Positions 41,329 to 52,387 of a DNA stretch of 64,000 bases are shown in pieces; the stretch's first letter is position 1; each line of letters opens with the position of its first letter. Source of the DNA: Epiperipatus broadwayi (Eukaryota > Onychophora > Udeonychophora > Euonychophora > Peripatidae); NCBI GenBank assembly GCA_028023455.1, contig JAQFVV010006336.1, positions 1,256,224 through 1,320,223 of the forward strand, in the 5' to 3' direction. The position numbers were made by a program, and so were the translations under genes. Below the pieces are notes generated by a model. The model was not told the DNA's origin, did not search any database, and worked only from the letters and a program-made list of their open reading frames with translations.

Positions 41329-41460
41329 TTTGGCACACCAAACTTAGAAGCTCGGTTAATTGATTATCGTTGGTGACAAATAATCTATCACATTGGTTAT
41401 CAACTAAGGCTTGAAAAACAAACATATCAATGTATTATTTTCCATTATAAGTGACTTTTA
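40991..41460 (+). repeat. Degenerate array of LTR-end/PBS-like units across the LTR boundary
   Basis: Recurring units have the pattern TTCCATTACATTTGGCACC followed by CAAC-TTTG-AGC. They start near 40991, 41051, 41124, 41178, 41261 and 41319, with weaker ones near 41381 and 41436. The true LTR end/PBS junction is the unit at 41319 (LTR ends 41328, then TTTGGCACACCAAACTTAG). The same units occur in the 3' LTR at about 51060-51397. Spacing is 50-80 bp. Confidence 0.75.
41329..41350 (+). promoter_or_regulatory. Primer-binding site (putative)
   Basis: TTTGGCACACCAAACTTAGA directly follows the 5' LTR; TGG two bases in would pair with a tRNA CCA end. I cannot assign the tRNA. Confidence 0.55.
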
Positions 41461-42226
41461 AACATGAAGTTCAATTAGTGAATGTTTTTTGATAATAAAT
41501 TGTACTAGTACAATTTTAGTAGCATAATGTTTCAGGCTCAATAATTAACAATTAGTGGAGTTGAATTTTTTTTTTTATGTATATAAAATGGTATTAAGTT
41601 TTACATTCCAAAAAATTTATACATTTTTTTTTTCTATTTTATTTGGACTTACTTACATAATGGTGAACCCAGTTGTGATAGGCTAGAGATAAGTATCAAT
41701 TTAATCATATTTAACTACCATTATCTTGAATGAGAAAGTTGTCTCACTATATTATCGAATTAGTTACTTTCAACGCATGTGAACATTTTATTACATTTTA
41801 AATATTTTAAGGTTATATTGTGGTTAGATATGAAATTTTCACATTTCAATATTGTATAAGTGTAGAATCCTCATTATCATCACACATAAATAAATGTTAG
41901 TTAGTGATTTCAGTTGTTACTCTCTCTATATATGTATTTTTTAGAGAAATTTGTTCATGTTATGGTGATAGATGAGATTTTTTTTATAAGCCAAGAAGTT
42001 CATGAGTTCAAACAACTGAAATTTAGATTGTTGGATAGCTACTATGTATAATAAAATTAAAAGCCTTGTACTTTGCTTTGTTGAGTAATTGCATATTTGG
42101 ATAATGATTGGAGATGGTGAGCCCTTGATCAGTGGTAAATACTACATAGAAAAAAAAAAAATATATATATATATATATATCTTAGATTTTTTTGTATGAG
42201 TATATAATATTGCAATTCTAATAATA
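41351..42226 (+). other. Gypsy leader between PBS and gag
   Basis: About 0.9 kb of AT-rich untranslated sequence. It includes two weak further PBS-like units and a (TA)n run near 42161-42180. No ORF. Confidence 0.6.
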
Positions 42227-44133
42227 ATGGATAACAGTAATGAAATGCCAGTTAGTGGTAATTTTGATTTAAGAGATTTTAGTGGAAAAATTTAGAGCGG
42301 AGTTAAAAAGCTATGATGATCTTTCCCAGAAACTAGGCTAGATTAAAAACCAACTGTGAGGTGAACTAAAACCCATTTTGATGAACTTAGAGCTGAGATA
42401 AAAATTAATTCTAATGAACTTAGAGCTGAGATGAAAACCAACTCTGATGAACTTTCTAGGGGATTAAAAGTTGAATTAAAAATGCTGGTAGATGATAGTG
42501 TTAAGAGATTAGAGATAAAATTTGATGAAAAGACGGAAAAATACAGGGAAGAGACAAAGGTTGAAGCTAATTCTTTGAAAGCAAAATTTGAAGAAGTAAG
42601 CAATGAAATGAGGGAAGAAAATCAAGAAATTATAGCCAGATTTGAAGAGTCTAAGACAGAGCATGGAGAATTTGAGAAAAGGATTACTGATGATGGCAAA
42701 GTATTGTGGGATAAATTCCAAGCATTGAAAATTGATAATGAATCTTCATTTAAAAATATTCATACAATTATCTCAGCTGAAGTTAAGGTTGCTGTTGGAT
42801 TGCAACAAGAGGAACAGCTGATTGATGTTAATAAATTACAAGATATGGATGAATGGATGGATGTAATAAGTAATGTTAATTCTAATTGTATTCAGGAAGT
42901 AGATGCTAAACTGGATGAAATTCAAGGAAAATTAAGACCCCTTTCAGAATATATGAAAACCACTCTGGAATTGAAGCCAATAAAAATTATGAGATAGAGG
43001 TACGAAAAGATGTGTCAGAGATAGGTGTAAAAGTTGAACAAATAAAAACCATTATGTTAGAGAATTGTGAATGTATATCAAATTTACAAAAACAATAGAG
43101 AGAACATGAATTAGAGATAGACCAAAGTAAAATGAAAGATAATATAGCAGACAGAGGTCATCTTAAGGATGAAACATTTGTTAAGAAATTGGTAAATAAG
43201 AAAAATTTTGAGTGTTGTTTAGATAAAGTTCATGATGGAGCAAATGTAATGGAGTCCAAGAGATCTTCTGATTCTCCACACCAAATCTCTAGTGATTCAT
43301 ATATGAATCATAATGCTTGGAGATTTATTAATATTAAAGTTTTTAAAGGAGAATATCATGAGAATCCTATGGAATACTTGAGTACATTAGAGGAGTTATT
43401 TACACTCAGTATCCTGTCAGAGAGAGAAAAGTTGTCAGTTGCTAGCAACCATCTATATGCATCAGCTAAAGAATGGTGGAGATCTCTGTTTGAAAGGCCT
43501 CAGACTTATGGTGATTATCACCAAGCCATAATGAATAACTTCTGGAATGAGGACAAGCAGGATTCTATATGCCATAGACTTTCTCATGAAAAATATACTT
43601 CTCATGATGGGATTTATACTCAATTTTTTTGACATCAGGTGGCCAAATTCAAAACCCTGAATGCATTTCCACTATCAGAAACCCAGATTGTGTAGATTTT
43701 GCATAGAAATTTGCCAAGGGATATCGAACAAACATTGGTGGCTGCAGATCAGCATACCATTGAAGAAGTAGCAGATATCCTGGGAATATTAGAAGCTGGA
43801 GAGGGTACTTGTAATAGATCATCTGGAACTAAAAGGGATAACCCTAATTACAGTTTGGCAAATATAAATTATCATGTACCAGGAAACCAATTTGCAGATC
43901 GCATGCAAAGGTCCACAAGAAATTATCGTAATAATAGGAGACAAAATCCATATAGGGATCATGGAGGTTACCTTAGGAATCGTGAATATAATCACATTAC
44001 CAGTTTACAGCCAGGAAGTTATCCATATGGTACCACCCGTACTGGGGTTAAGACTCCAGTGACTGGATGTTCAAATCATCCATTAAACAAAATTGGCCCT
44101 TGTGGCAGTGTTCCTCACTGTGGGGCCCAATGA
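42227..44133 (+). pseudogene. Gypsy gag, disrupted
   Basis: The likely start is ATG 42227; stops follow at about 42293 and the frame reopens at 42431-42997. This part is a charged coiled coil with repeated 11-residue units (ELRAEMKTNSD-like; DNA period about 33-36 bp around 42370-42450). After a frameshift, 43132-44133 encodes the capsid-like region (FKGEYHENPMEYLSTLE, SAKEWWRSLFERPQTYGD, LHRNLPRDIEQTLVAADQH) with stops at 43630-43632 and 43693-43695. No CCHC zinc knuckle is visible in the C-terminal part. It would form the particle shell. The Glu/Lys-rich N-terminus is common in invertebrate Gypsy gags. Confidence 0.85.
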
Positions 44134-44248
44134 TTGATATGGAGAGGAATGATTTGGTTGTGGCTTTAAATTCAATAGAGTTTGAACTGGAAGATTTTGG
44201 AGTGGAAGAAATAGAGAACCAACCTTTTTTAACAATTGTCCAGAAATT

Positions 44249-44812
44249 ATGATCATGTTTGGAAAAATTGAAATTAGAGCTTTAATTGATACTGGTAGTC
44301 AGGCTTCCATCATTTCAGATGAATTATTTCACCGACTTTTAGAAGTGGGTATGATTGTTCCATCCTTGCCGATCAAGCAATCCTTTCAGGTCACCTTAGC
44401 CAATGGGCGGAAGGCTAAATTGGTTCCTCAACAAGTATGGCTAATGGTACAATTTAATTCAGTAAGCCAGGAACATGTTTTCTTGATAATGGCAAAGTTG
44501 GTACATGCTGTGATCTTGGGATCAGATTTTCTTCAAATGCATGGTGGTATCATTGATTATATGGCAAAACAATTGATATGTAAAGGTGAAATCATTTATT
44601 TTAAGCAGTATGTACTTCACCAATCCTTGAATTTAAGTTGCATAGAAACAGTCACAACTGATCTTGATGTAAAATTGAAGATAAATGAATCAATTGGTTT
44701 GACTGATGAGGTGAAAGAGGTCTTATATTTGTTATTGTGTAATTACAAAAATGTTTTTTTCAAAACAGCCTGGAATCATCAAAGGGTATGTCCACCGGAT
44801 ATGACTGAATGA
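44249..44812 (+). pseudogene. Gypsy protease region of pol
   Basis: It contains the aspartic protease active site DTGS (in RALIDTGSQASII) and the flap/second-strand region ending in LVHAVILGSDFL, which is the retropepsin pattern. A 61-codon upstream frame (44067-44252) probably belongs to the same polyprotein in another frame. The frame is lost before the reverse transcriptase at about 44812. Confidence 0.85.
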
Positions 44813-44867
44813 TCTGGAACCTTTTCCATGCAAATCCTACCTAATACCTTATCAATACAAAAAGGAG

Positions 44868-45881
44868 GTGGATAAGCAAATTAGCCAGATGGTTGAATGG
44901 GGTGTTATCCAAAAATCTGCCTTGGCATTTAATAACCCTTTAGTTATTGTCAAAAAGAAGGACGGATCGGCTCGCATTTGTTTGGATGCACAATTTCTAA
45001 ATCGTAGGACAATTCCAGAACATGATGTTCCTCCAATGATACAGGAACTCTTAGCACATTTTGAAGGAAAGAAGATATTCACAACAGTGGATTTGACTGC
45101 CAGTTATTGGCAAATTTATTTGCATTCGCAAGATCAAAAGTTCACTGCTTTCAAATATGAGGGACAATCTTATATGTTCCAAAGGATGCCATTCGGATTG
45201 ATTAATAGTGGGGCAAGCTTAATTCACTGTTTAAATCAAGTTTTGTCTACAGAGATTAAGAACATATTAGTGATGTATGTAGATGACATTGTTATTGCCT
45301 CATGGGATATGAATGAACACCTATGACATTTAAAAGCATTTCTTCAAGAATGTAAAGATAAAAACATCAAAATTAACTTAAAGAAAAGTACCTTTGCTAC
45401 TGAAGAAATCATCTTTTTAGGGCATCTTGTAGGTGCAGCAGGAATTAAGCCTCATCCTGACAAAATTATGGCTATAAAAAATTTTCCACAACCTGAAAAT
45501 AAGAAGCAACTGCGTTCATTCTTCGGATTATGCAATTTTTACCATCGCTTCTATAAGAATTTTGCCTTAGATATGATTCACATGTCTCAATTGTTGAAGA
45601 AGGATGTTAAGTGGAAATGGCTGGATATCCATCAAGTAGAGTTAGAACATGTAAAGGCAAGATTTTTGGAAACAGTAATTCTACATTACCCAAATTTTCA
45701 ACAGCCATTTTATGTTCAAACAGACAGCAGTGGGTATGAGCTTAGAGTGGTGCTATTTCAAATGAGTGTAGAAGGGAAACCATTGATCTTGTATTTTTTA
45801 AGCTGTAGACTGAAAGGGGCTGAACTAGGACTATTCCTCAACAGAGAAGGAGGCTCTGGCAGTAGTATGGGCTTTCACTAA
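44868..45881 (+). pseudogene. Gypsy reverse transcriptase and start of RNase H
   Basis: RT motifs run in order: KKDGSARICLDAQFLN, FTTVDLTASYWQI, FQRMPFGLINSGASL and the catalytic YVDD at about 45276-45287. A TGA at 45324-45326 breaks the frame. It continues in frame through IIFLGHLVGAAGIKPHP and RSFFGLCNFYHRFYKNF into RNase H (FYVQTDSSGYEL). A frameshift near 45825 moves the rest of RNase H to the next frame. Catalytic residues of RT appear intact, but the protein cannot be made whole. Confidence 0.9.
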
Positions 45882-45894
45882 GCTTAAGCAGTTT

Positions 45895-46422
45895 TTGTTG
45901 GGATCCCAAGTGGTAGTGATAACAGACCATAAGAGTTTGGAGTTTTTAAATAAGGGATATCTAAATAATGACCGCTTCATGAGATGGAGTTTATTCTTAC
46001 AGCAATTTAGCTATACCGTGCAATACTGTCAGGGTAAAAATAATATTACCCCTGATATTCTTAGTCAGAACCCAATGGAATACCCAGATCAACCTATCAA
46101 TTATACAGGAAACTTGGTTTTGACAGCTCTTACCTTGGTAGTCGATGACTCTGTGGAGAAAGATTTAACAAATATTAGTGAACTTCAGTTACAGGATCTT
46201 AAATTGGGGCCTATAATGTCCCAATTGAATGACAATACTATTGCAATGGGAGATGCAGAGCCAATGACTAATGGAGAATTGATACGGTATCAATTGTCAA
46301 AAGGTATATTAATGTACCAAGTAGATCTTATGAATTCTGGATCATGGAAAGTTTATGTTCCTAGCAATATTAGGAAAAGACATAAATTATGTACATTGTC
46401 TGTATGGACACTATGGTCCTAG
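45895..46422 (+). pseudogene. Gypsy RNase H end and integrase linker
   Basis: VVVITDHKSLEFLNKGYLN and FLQQFSYTVQYCQGKNNITPDILSQNP are the typical end of Gypsy RNase H and its connection to integrase (the usual D-x-LSR motif reads DILSQ here). The frame is lost near 46390, where integrase continues in another frame. Confidence 0.85.
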
Positions 46423-47340
46423 AAAAGTAGAACATGCTTTGCATAAATTGTTTTATTGGCCTCGGATGTATGCATCCATACTGGATACTTTACAATTGTG
46501 TGAAATTTGTCTTAAAACAAAGTTTCTGAATAAGTCATATGCAGGAAAATGGCAGCCTATATTACCAAACAAGCCTAATGAAATTTTGGCAATTGATTTT
46601 TATGGCCCTTTACCATCTTATTGGTGTTACAAGTTTTTGTTAGTAACATATGACTTATTTACAAAGTATGTCACTGCTTATCCAGTGAGAAAAGCTGTGG
46701 CTAATGATGTCATCAAAGTAATGACAAACTTTCAATTTCCAATAGTTGGAAAACCAGAGTCAATTTTGACCGATCATGCTACTTCATTCATGTCAGTAGA
46801 ATGGAAAAATTGGTTATGCATGCAAGACATTAAACCTGTACTGATCTCCATTCATAACCCTCAATCTAACCCATGTGAGAGGGTTATGAGGGAATTAAGT
46901 CGGTTATTTAGGGTGTATCTTGAAGGAAATCATCATGGTTGGGTAAACCAATTAAAGCAGGTATTGTCATACATTAACATGACTAGAAATGAGTCTACAG
47001 GCTTTTGCCTATGCAGTTGCATTTTGGACAGGAAGAGCCAAGTGTAATTAAAACCCCATTGCCTGTTATATTAAAGGAGCCAGATCACAATGATGATGTC
47101 ATCAAAGCTAAAGAAAATATGATAAAAATGGGAGACAGATGGGGATTACAAGGGCCACAGCATCCTAGTCACTTCAAGGAAGGAGATCTGGTATTAGTTT
47201 GTACACCCCATGTTAGCAACCACAAGATCACAAATTCAAGAAATTTTTTAATATTTACGAGGGACCATAACGGATTGACAAAAAGGTTGGAACAAATGCT
47301 TATGTTGTTCATATGCATGATGGTTCAAGGGAACCTATAA
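46355..47340 (+). pseudogene. Gypsy integrase
   Basis: An HHCC zinc-binding domain is visible (HCLYGH ... CEIC). The catalytic core follows: first D in AIDFYGPLP, second D in ILTDHATSF, and E in NPCERVMREL about 35 residues later, i.e. the DDE triad. A frameshift near 47010 moves the C-terminal part (MQLHFGQEEPS, SHFKEGDLVLV) to another frame, ending at 47340. The core is closest to arthropod 412/mdg-like Gypsy integrases as I recall them, with the FYGPLP and HPQSNP-type motifs. Confidence 0.88.
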
Positions 47341-47456
47341 TGCTAGAAATCTTCAGCCAATACATTATGATTAGCTACTAGTGTAATTAATATTTTAATA
47401 TAAATCTTGTATTAACAATCTTTACTTATAGAATTTTTGAAAATTGTAATAGAAGG

Positions 47457-48381
47457 ATGAAAGTAGGTAAAACCAAAGTAAAATTTAAAAATAAAAATAT
47501 GAGGAAAATTAAAGTAAAATTCAAAGAGATGAGTAGAGAGAAGATTAAGATAAATTATCTTAAAAGAAGTATAGACTTTATAAGAGAAATTGGCAAAGCC
47601 AAAATTAAACTTAAAATAATAGGTGATGATGTGATTAGTAAAGATTTTCTTCGAGAAAATATAGCTAAGGAAAGAGATTTAAGTAAACCTAAAGTCAAAC
47701 TGAAAAGAATTAATATAGAACAGGATAATATTAATGTTGTAAAACAAAATAATTTTCAGAAATTCTTTAATGTTGAAGTTGTATTACATCAATCTGATTT
47801 GTGATTTTTAAAGGATTATTTAGAAAATTTGAATGAATACCATTCAAAATTGCCCAGAGTATTGTTTTCAATTGAACATAGAACAAGTGAAGTAAAACAA
47901 AGACTTGCTCAAGCCGATGATATTTATCAGGATATTCAAATGAAAGATAATAGATTATCTGATAAAGTAGCAACTGTTATTGATAAAATTAAGAATTATG
48001 TTAGTGCTTATGATCAAGTTAGTATTTATGTAAAGGATATAGAGGCAGAATCTAAGGAGATCATAGCAAAATCTTTAGATGCTGATCCCAAAATTATTCA
48101 AAAGCAATTGAATTATACCAAAATGTTATATAAAAATCTTGTAAATCAAAGCAAACTTCTTCACAGAGTTCAACAAACTGGAAATTCTTTCCGAGAAGAA
48201 TTAAAAGGCACTTTTGATTTTTTTTTTATTTAAAGAAAACTTGGACAAAGATCTAGATGATCTGAAAGATAGATATGAACAAATGAATATGGTTATTAGT
48301 AAGAAAAGTAATATTCTTCAAACCATGTTAGTCCTCAGAAAGATTACAAATTTGAGAAGTTTTTCAATATCTCATAATTAA
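47457..48381 (+). pseudogene. Third Gypsy ORF: Lys-rich leader plus spectrin-repeat-like domain (captured host gene?)
   Basis: The frame is open at 47457-47804 and, in the same frame after a TGA at 47802-47804, at 47829-48233. A T-run at about 48216-48230 then shifts it to a frame ending at TAA 48379-48381, about 300 codons in all. The first ~100 residues carry Lys-rich repeats (KVKFK, KIKVKFK, KAKIKLK, KPKVKLK). The rest is helical with spectrin-repeat hallmarks: SLDADPKIIQKQLNYTKMLY, HRVQQTG, and LDKDLDDLKDRYEQMN, with an aromatic in the conserved Trp place. No signal peptide, membrane segment or Cys pattern of an envelope is seen, though it sits in the env position. The likely origin is a nesprin- or spectraplakin-like host cDNA; a family-specific accessory coiled-coil protein is the alternative. 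Confidence 0.6.
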
Positions 48382-48410
48382 TTAGTTATTTGCAAAGACA
48401 TTTTTTAGGT

Positions 48411-48421
48411 GGATTAGGGGG
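48411..48421 (+). promoter_or_regulatory. Polypurine tract
   Basis: GGATTAGGGGG, followed by TAT, lies directly before the 3' LTR start at 48425. It is the expected plus-strand primer and independently confirms the LTR edge. Confidence 0.75.
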
Positions 48422-48424
48422 TAT

Positions 48425-51394
48425 TGTAAAAGATCGATAAATCTACCTATAGTTTAAAAAAATCATTTGTTGTTATTAAAAAAAAATCTCTTTGATTTGA
48501 TGTTTATATATGGAGTATTATTATTGTTTATGGTTATTAGTTATAGTTATTGTTGTTTGGATTTATTATTTTATTTATTTGTTGATGGTACATTGCTGTG
48601 AATATTTAATTATTATAAATAAATAAAGACATATAAATTGTTGATTATAAAAAAAGATTATTTTATTTGTAGTGATTATTAAAAAAAATGCAATGTTATT
48701 ATTTATGTATATATATATATTTAAAGCTATCAAATAAATTTTCGATGTAATATTTTTTATATGATTGATATTTTTATTTTATTTTTTGAATGTTAATTGT
48801 TTAAAAGAAAATATATGTAACAATGGTTTTCAAAACTGTATTTTCTGGCACTTGTGAGAACAACAACAACAACAGAAAAAGAAGTCATTATTATTAAGAT
48901 AGTTATTAAAAAGAAACTGAAGGAGAAAATTAGTTGTACTTTGTTTCTTCTGAATCACCATTCTTGAGAATAATAAATAATCTATTGGATATAAACACCT
49001 TAATAATGGAAGGGTGAATAATAATATTATCAGCAGTTTAAGTGCTGCAATCTTCTTGTCTTTATCCTAGCAATTAAAAGAAATTAAGCAATGGCTCAAC
49101 ATATAAATTCCATCGTGTTGAAATGTAAGATAGCTATCTAAAAAAAAAAATCTATAATGGTAAATTCAATAACAAGTTGGAAGCAATTAAAATTGGTTAA
49201 TATATTGGATTCAACATGTCAATTTTTATTTTTTTTCAAGGAGAGAAATCTTTAGAAAAATGTAATATATATATATACGTGTGTGTTTGGAAACCGATAA
49301 TTTTCTCTAACATGATATTTTCTTCAAAATTTAACCTTGGCTAGAATGCATTCAAATATTAAAGAAATATAAAGGAATAAAACAATGGAACAAGTTGAAC
49401 TTTGAAAAGGTAGTAAATAACTTTATTAATGTAAATGATATGTTTATATATATTTTTGAGATCAATATTCATTTTTTTTTTTTTTTTAATTAGAAAAATG
49501 AAATGTTTTTATAAGTATAATTCTATTCGATTTAAGCATCTTGTTTTTAAAAAAAAACAAATGTTTAATAAATGTCAAAATTAACACTTAAGTATTAGAA
49601 ATTTGTAAGTAAAGCTCTAAGTTTAGGTTGCATATGGGTTATTATATATATATATATTTTAATAAGTGAAATTTATATTTGCAAATTTTATCATCAAAAG
49701 TTTTATTTATATAACTTAATTTTTTTAATACTATTTATTTATTTATTTATTAGATAATTGGATATGTTCTTAGGGAGGGATCAGGTTGAGATTTATTGAA
49801 GGTTACTTATCAGTTAGAAATCGTCATTATATTTATATATTTTTGTGTGTGTACGTATATAAGATAACAAATAACAAAATGAGGTGAAATAAGTTCCATA
49901 TTCATATTAAGTTATAAATTAGCACTAAATAACTAAGTCATCAAAGATATGTTATATTTATAGGCCTGAGTGAGCCTCATCGTAAATAATAAAAAAAAAA
50001 ATAATCAATGCTTGTGGAAATAAGTATAGTCCAAAAGTGGATATAATATATAAATTTTTAAAATGTAGTGGAATAAATTTTGATGATTTCTTTTGATTTA
50101 ATGATACTTAATTGATTAACCCAGCCTTGAGAGCATATCTATTATCTATTATCTATTTTATTAATTTACAATATTTTACCAGTCAATTATTCACTTATTT
50201 ATTTATCTATTTTCATTTTTTTCACTTCATATAGTAATTCTTATGCAGACCTAAACAACAATTCATATATTTGCTGTATATAATATACTTTTATTTATTT
50301 TATTTTTTTTAAAATTTTGAATATTTGGAAAATATAAATATTGATTTGTGTTTATATTAATGTATACTTGTTGAGCACAAATATGTCTTTGTCTATTTAA
50401 TATATATACTTATTGCAAGTATATATGTATTTTTTTTTGTATTTGGTTTGTATTTAAAAACTATTTAAAACACTGATACTACTTAAAAATCAAACCATAA
50501 TATAGAAATAAAGGATGTACTATTTGTTTTATAAGTAATGCCTTTGTATTTTATTTGGAAGAGTATTAATATTTTATTCTTATTTTTTTTTTTAGTGCCA
50601 GAGTCATTATGAAGTTTATTAAATTCACAACTTAATGGAGAATAATTTCATATTTCAATTATTATTTAGTTTTTAGGTTACTTACACAAGCCAATGTTCA
50701 TTGATATGTTTGGATATATATAAGTTTACTTATTTGATGTGTATATTAGATTCAATAAAATTCCTTTTGTTTCTAGTATATATTTTATTAGTTAATCATA
50801 TTAACCCTGAGAATAAATTATAATGATAGGTCTTATTATTGCTCTGTATGATTTTGGATTTATTTCATGTATAGCTAGTTGGAAGGGCATATAAACAATT
50901 TATTTAAATATAATTGGGATAATTTTATCTTTCTTCATTTAAATTATACAATCTATTATATTTGGCTTTCTCAACAATTGGATTTATTTAGATTGTTAAG
51001 ATCTTTCTTTATGTGTATGATGTGCTATGTTTATATTATTTAAATTGGATGATAAATATGTTCTATTACATTTGGCACCATCAACCTGCAGACATGATTA
51101 ATTAAGGACTGTTGTTAGTCATTTCATTATATTTGATGCCTAAAATGTGAGGTTTGATTCATTAAGATTTGTTTATGAGGATAGCACAATCATGATTCCA
51201 TTATATTTGGCTTTCCCAATGATTGGGGCCATTTCAATTATGGATAGGCATTCCATTACATTTTGGCGCCAACATTTGCAACCTTCTTTCTTCATATGTG
51301 TATTTTTGTTTGAGCTCATTTAGATTACATATATTCCATTAATTTGTTGTCCAATGTTTGGAGCATTATTTCTTCTCATATATGACATTCCATT

Positions 51395-51397
<3 letters not shown>
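48425..51397 (+). repeat. 3' LTR (2973 bp)
   Basis: Collinear with the 5' LTR over its whole length. Differences are mainly substitutions and microsatellite/homopolymer length changes (for example the TTTATTTATTTATT expansion at about 49735). It ends CCATTACA at 51397 and is followed by (TA)n. Confidence 0.93.

Positions 51398-51483
<86 letters not shown>
51398..51483. repeat. (TA)n microsatellite flanking the 3' LTR
   Basis: About 85 bp of TA. Its first four bases may be the right target-site duplication. Confidence 0.95.
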
Positions 51484-51530
51484 GTAATTACTGAAAATGG
51501 AGTAAAGTATTGTAATATCCTATCTAACCA

Positions 51531-51637
51531 CATACCAATATAGATAGTAATCAATATTTCTCACTGTTGTCAATGCAACCTCTTTCCTTTTAATACAACA
51601 ACAGTGGTAAATATTGATTATTATTTATATTGGTATG
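51531..51637. repeat. Imperfect hairpin, 40-bp arms, 27-nt loop
   Basis: The arm 51531-51570 (CATACCAATATAGATAGTAA...CACTGTTGT) pairs with 51598-51637 with few mismatches. It could be a small MITE or a transcribed hairpin RNA. Confidence 0.75.
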
Positions 51638-52387
51638 TTTAGGTGGTGACTGTTTTCTAATGGTTACATAGTATCCCATTTAGTTTTAAGCATTATTTCA
51701 CTTATTATTTAGATTCTACCTGTAAATTACTTCAGATTGAAGTAAGAATTATGTTAGTTTGTAATAATAATTTTGTTAAGTTTATTTTGAAATCTTTTGT
51801 GATACTATTTTAAATATACTTTATTAGAGTGAAGATTTTTGTAAATTATTTTTAATTTTGTATAATCTTTCTATAGTAAATGTTAATGTTTGTTTTAAAT
51901 TAATAAAGTGTTGATATTCTCATTTCTTGTTCCCTAGTCATTATAAATCATCCATGCCACACATATATTATAATGATTGGATATATTTGGAATTCTTGCA
52001 CATAATTTGAGATAAGATTATAAATAAGAAAAATATGATGATTATTCAAAATATTAATTAATTTAAATTTTCTACATCATTCTCAAATGATAGTGAAGTG
52101 TTGAGTAATTAACATGCCATATAATTATAGGAATAATTAAATCACTATTCATTGTGGTAGTAAATTATTATGAAATTATCGTAATTAGTAGTATTAAAAA
52201 ATATATAAAATGCGCTAACACGCACAAGCACACAAAGCTAAAAACAAATAAAGCAAATATATATTATTTTAATATCTATTCATTAAATGGCTAAGTGCTT
52301 TCAAGGTTCAAGCTCTTATAATCATAGCCATATTACAAAATATAATAAATTGACTTGGAGTGATGCAAATTTATGCAAATGAAATAA
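51638..52387. other. AT-rich spacer, no gene seen
   Basis: Plain AT-rich sequence up to the end of the Penelope-like element; its 3' untranslated end may lie here but has no visible boundary. Confidence 0.5.

Larger units (their letters stand above)
38377..51397 (+). mobile_element. Ty3/Gypsy LTR retrotransposon, 13.0 kb, complete but decayed
   Basis: Two LTRs (38377-41328 and 48425-51397) enclose 7.1 kb with gag, protease, reverse transcriptase, RNase H, integrase in that order (the Ty3/Gypsy order), and then a third reading frame. Both LTRs start TGTAAAAGAT and end CCATTACA (TG...CA). A PBS-like sequence follows the 5' LTR and a polypurine tract precedes the 3' LTR. The LTRs differ at many positions and small indels, and the genes carry several stops and frameshifts, so the copy is old. 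Integration was at the border of (ATCT)n and (TA)n simple repeats. The integrase and gag resemble arthropod Gypsy families. Confidence 0.93.

Noticed and set aside
40991-41460. Regularly spaced repeats considered as a CRISPR-like array
   Set aside because: Units are degenerate, unequally spaced and coincide with an LTR/PBS junction in a eukaryotic retrotransposon; no cas genes.
47457-48381. Third Gypsy ORF as an envelope gene
   Set aside because: No signal peptide, hydrophobic fusion or anchor segment, and no Cys-rich ectodomain; it is hydrophilic and helical.
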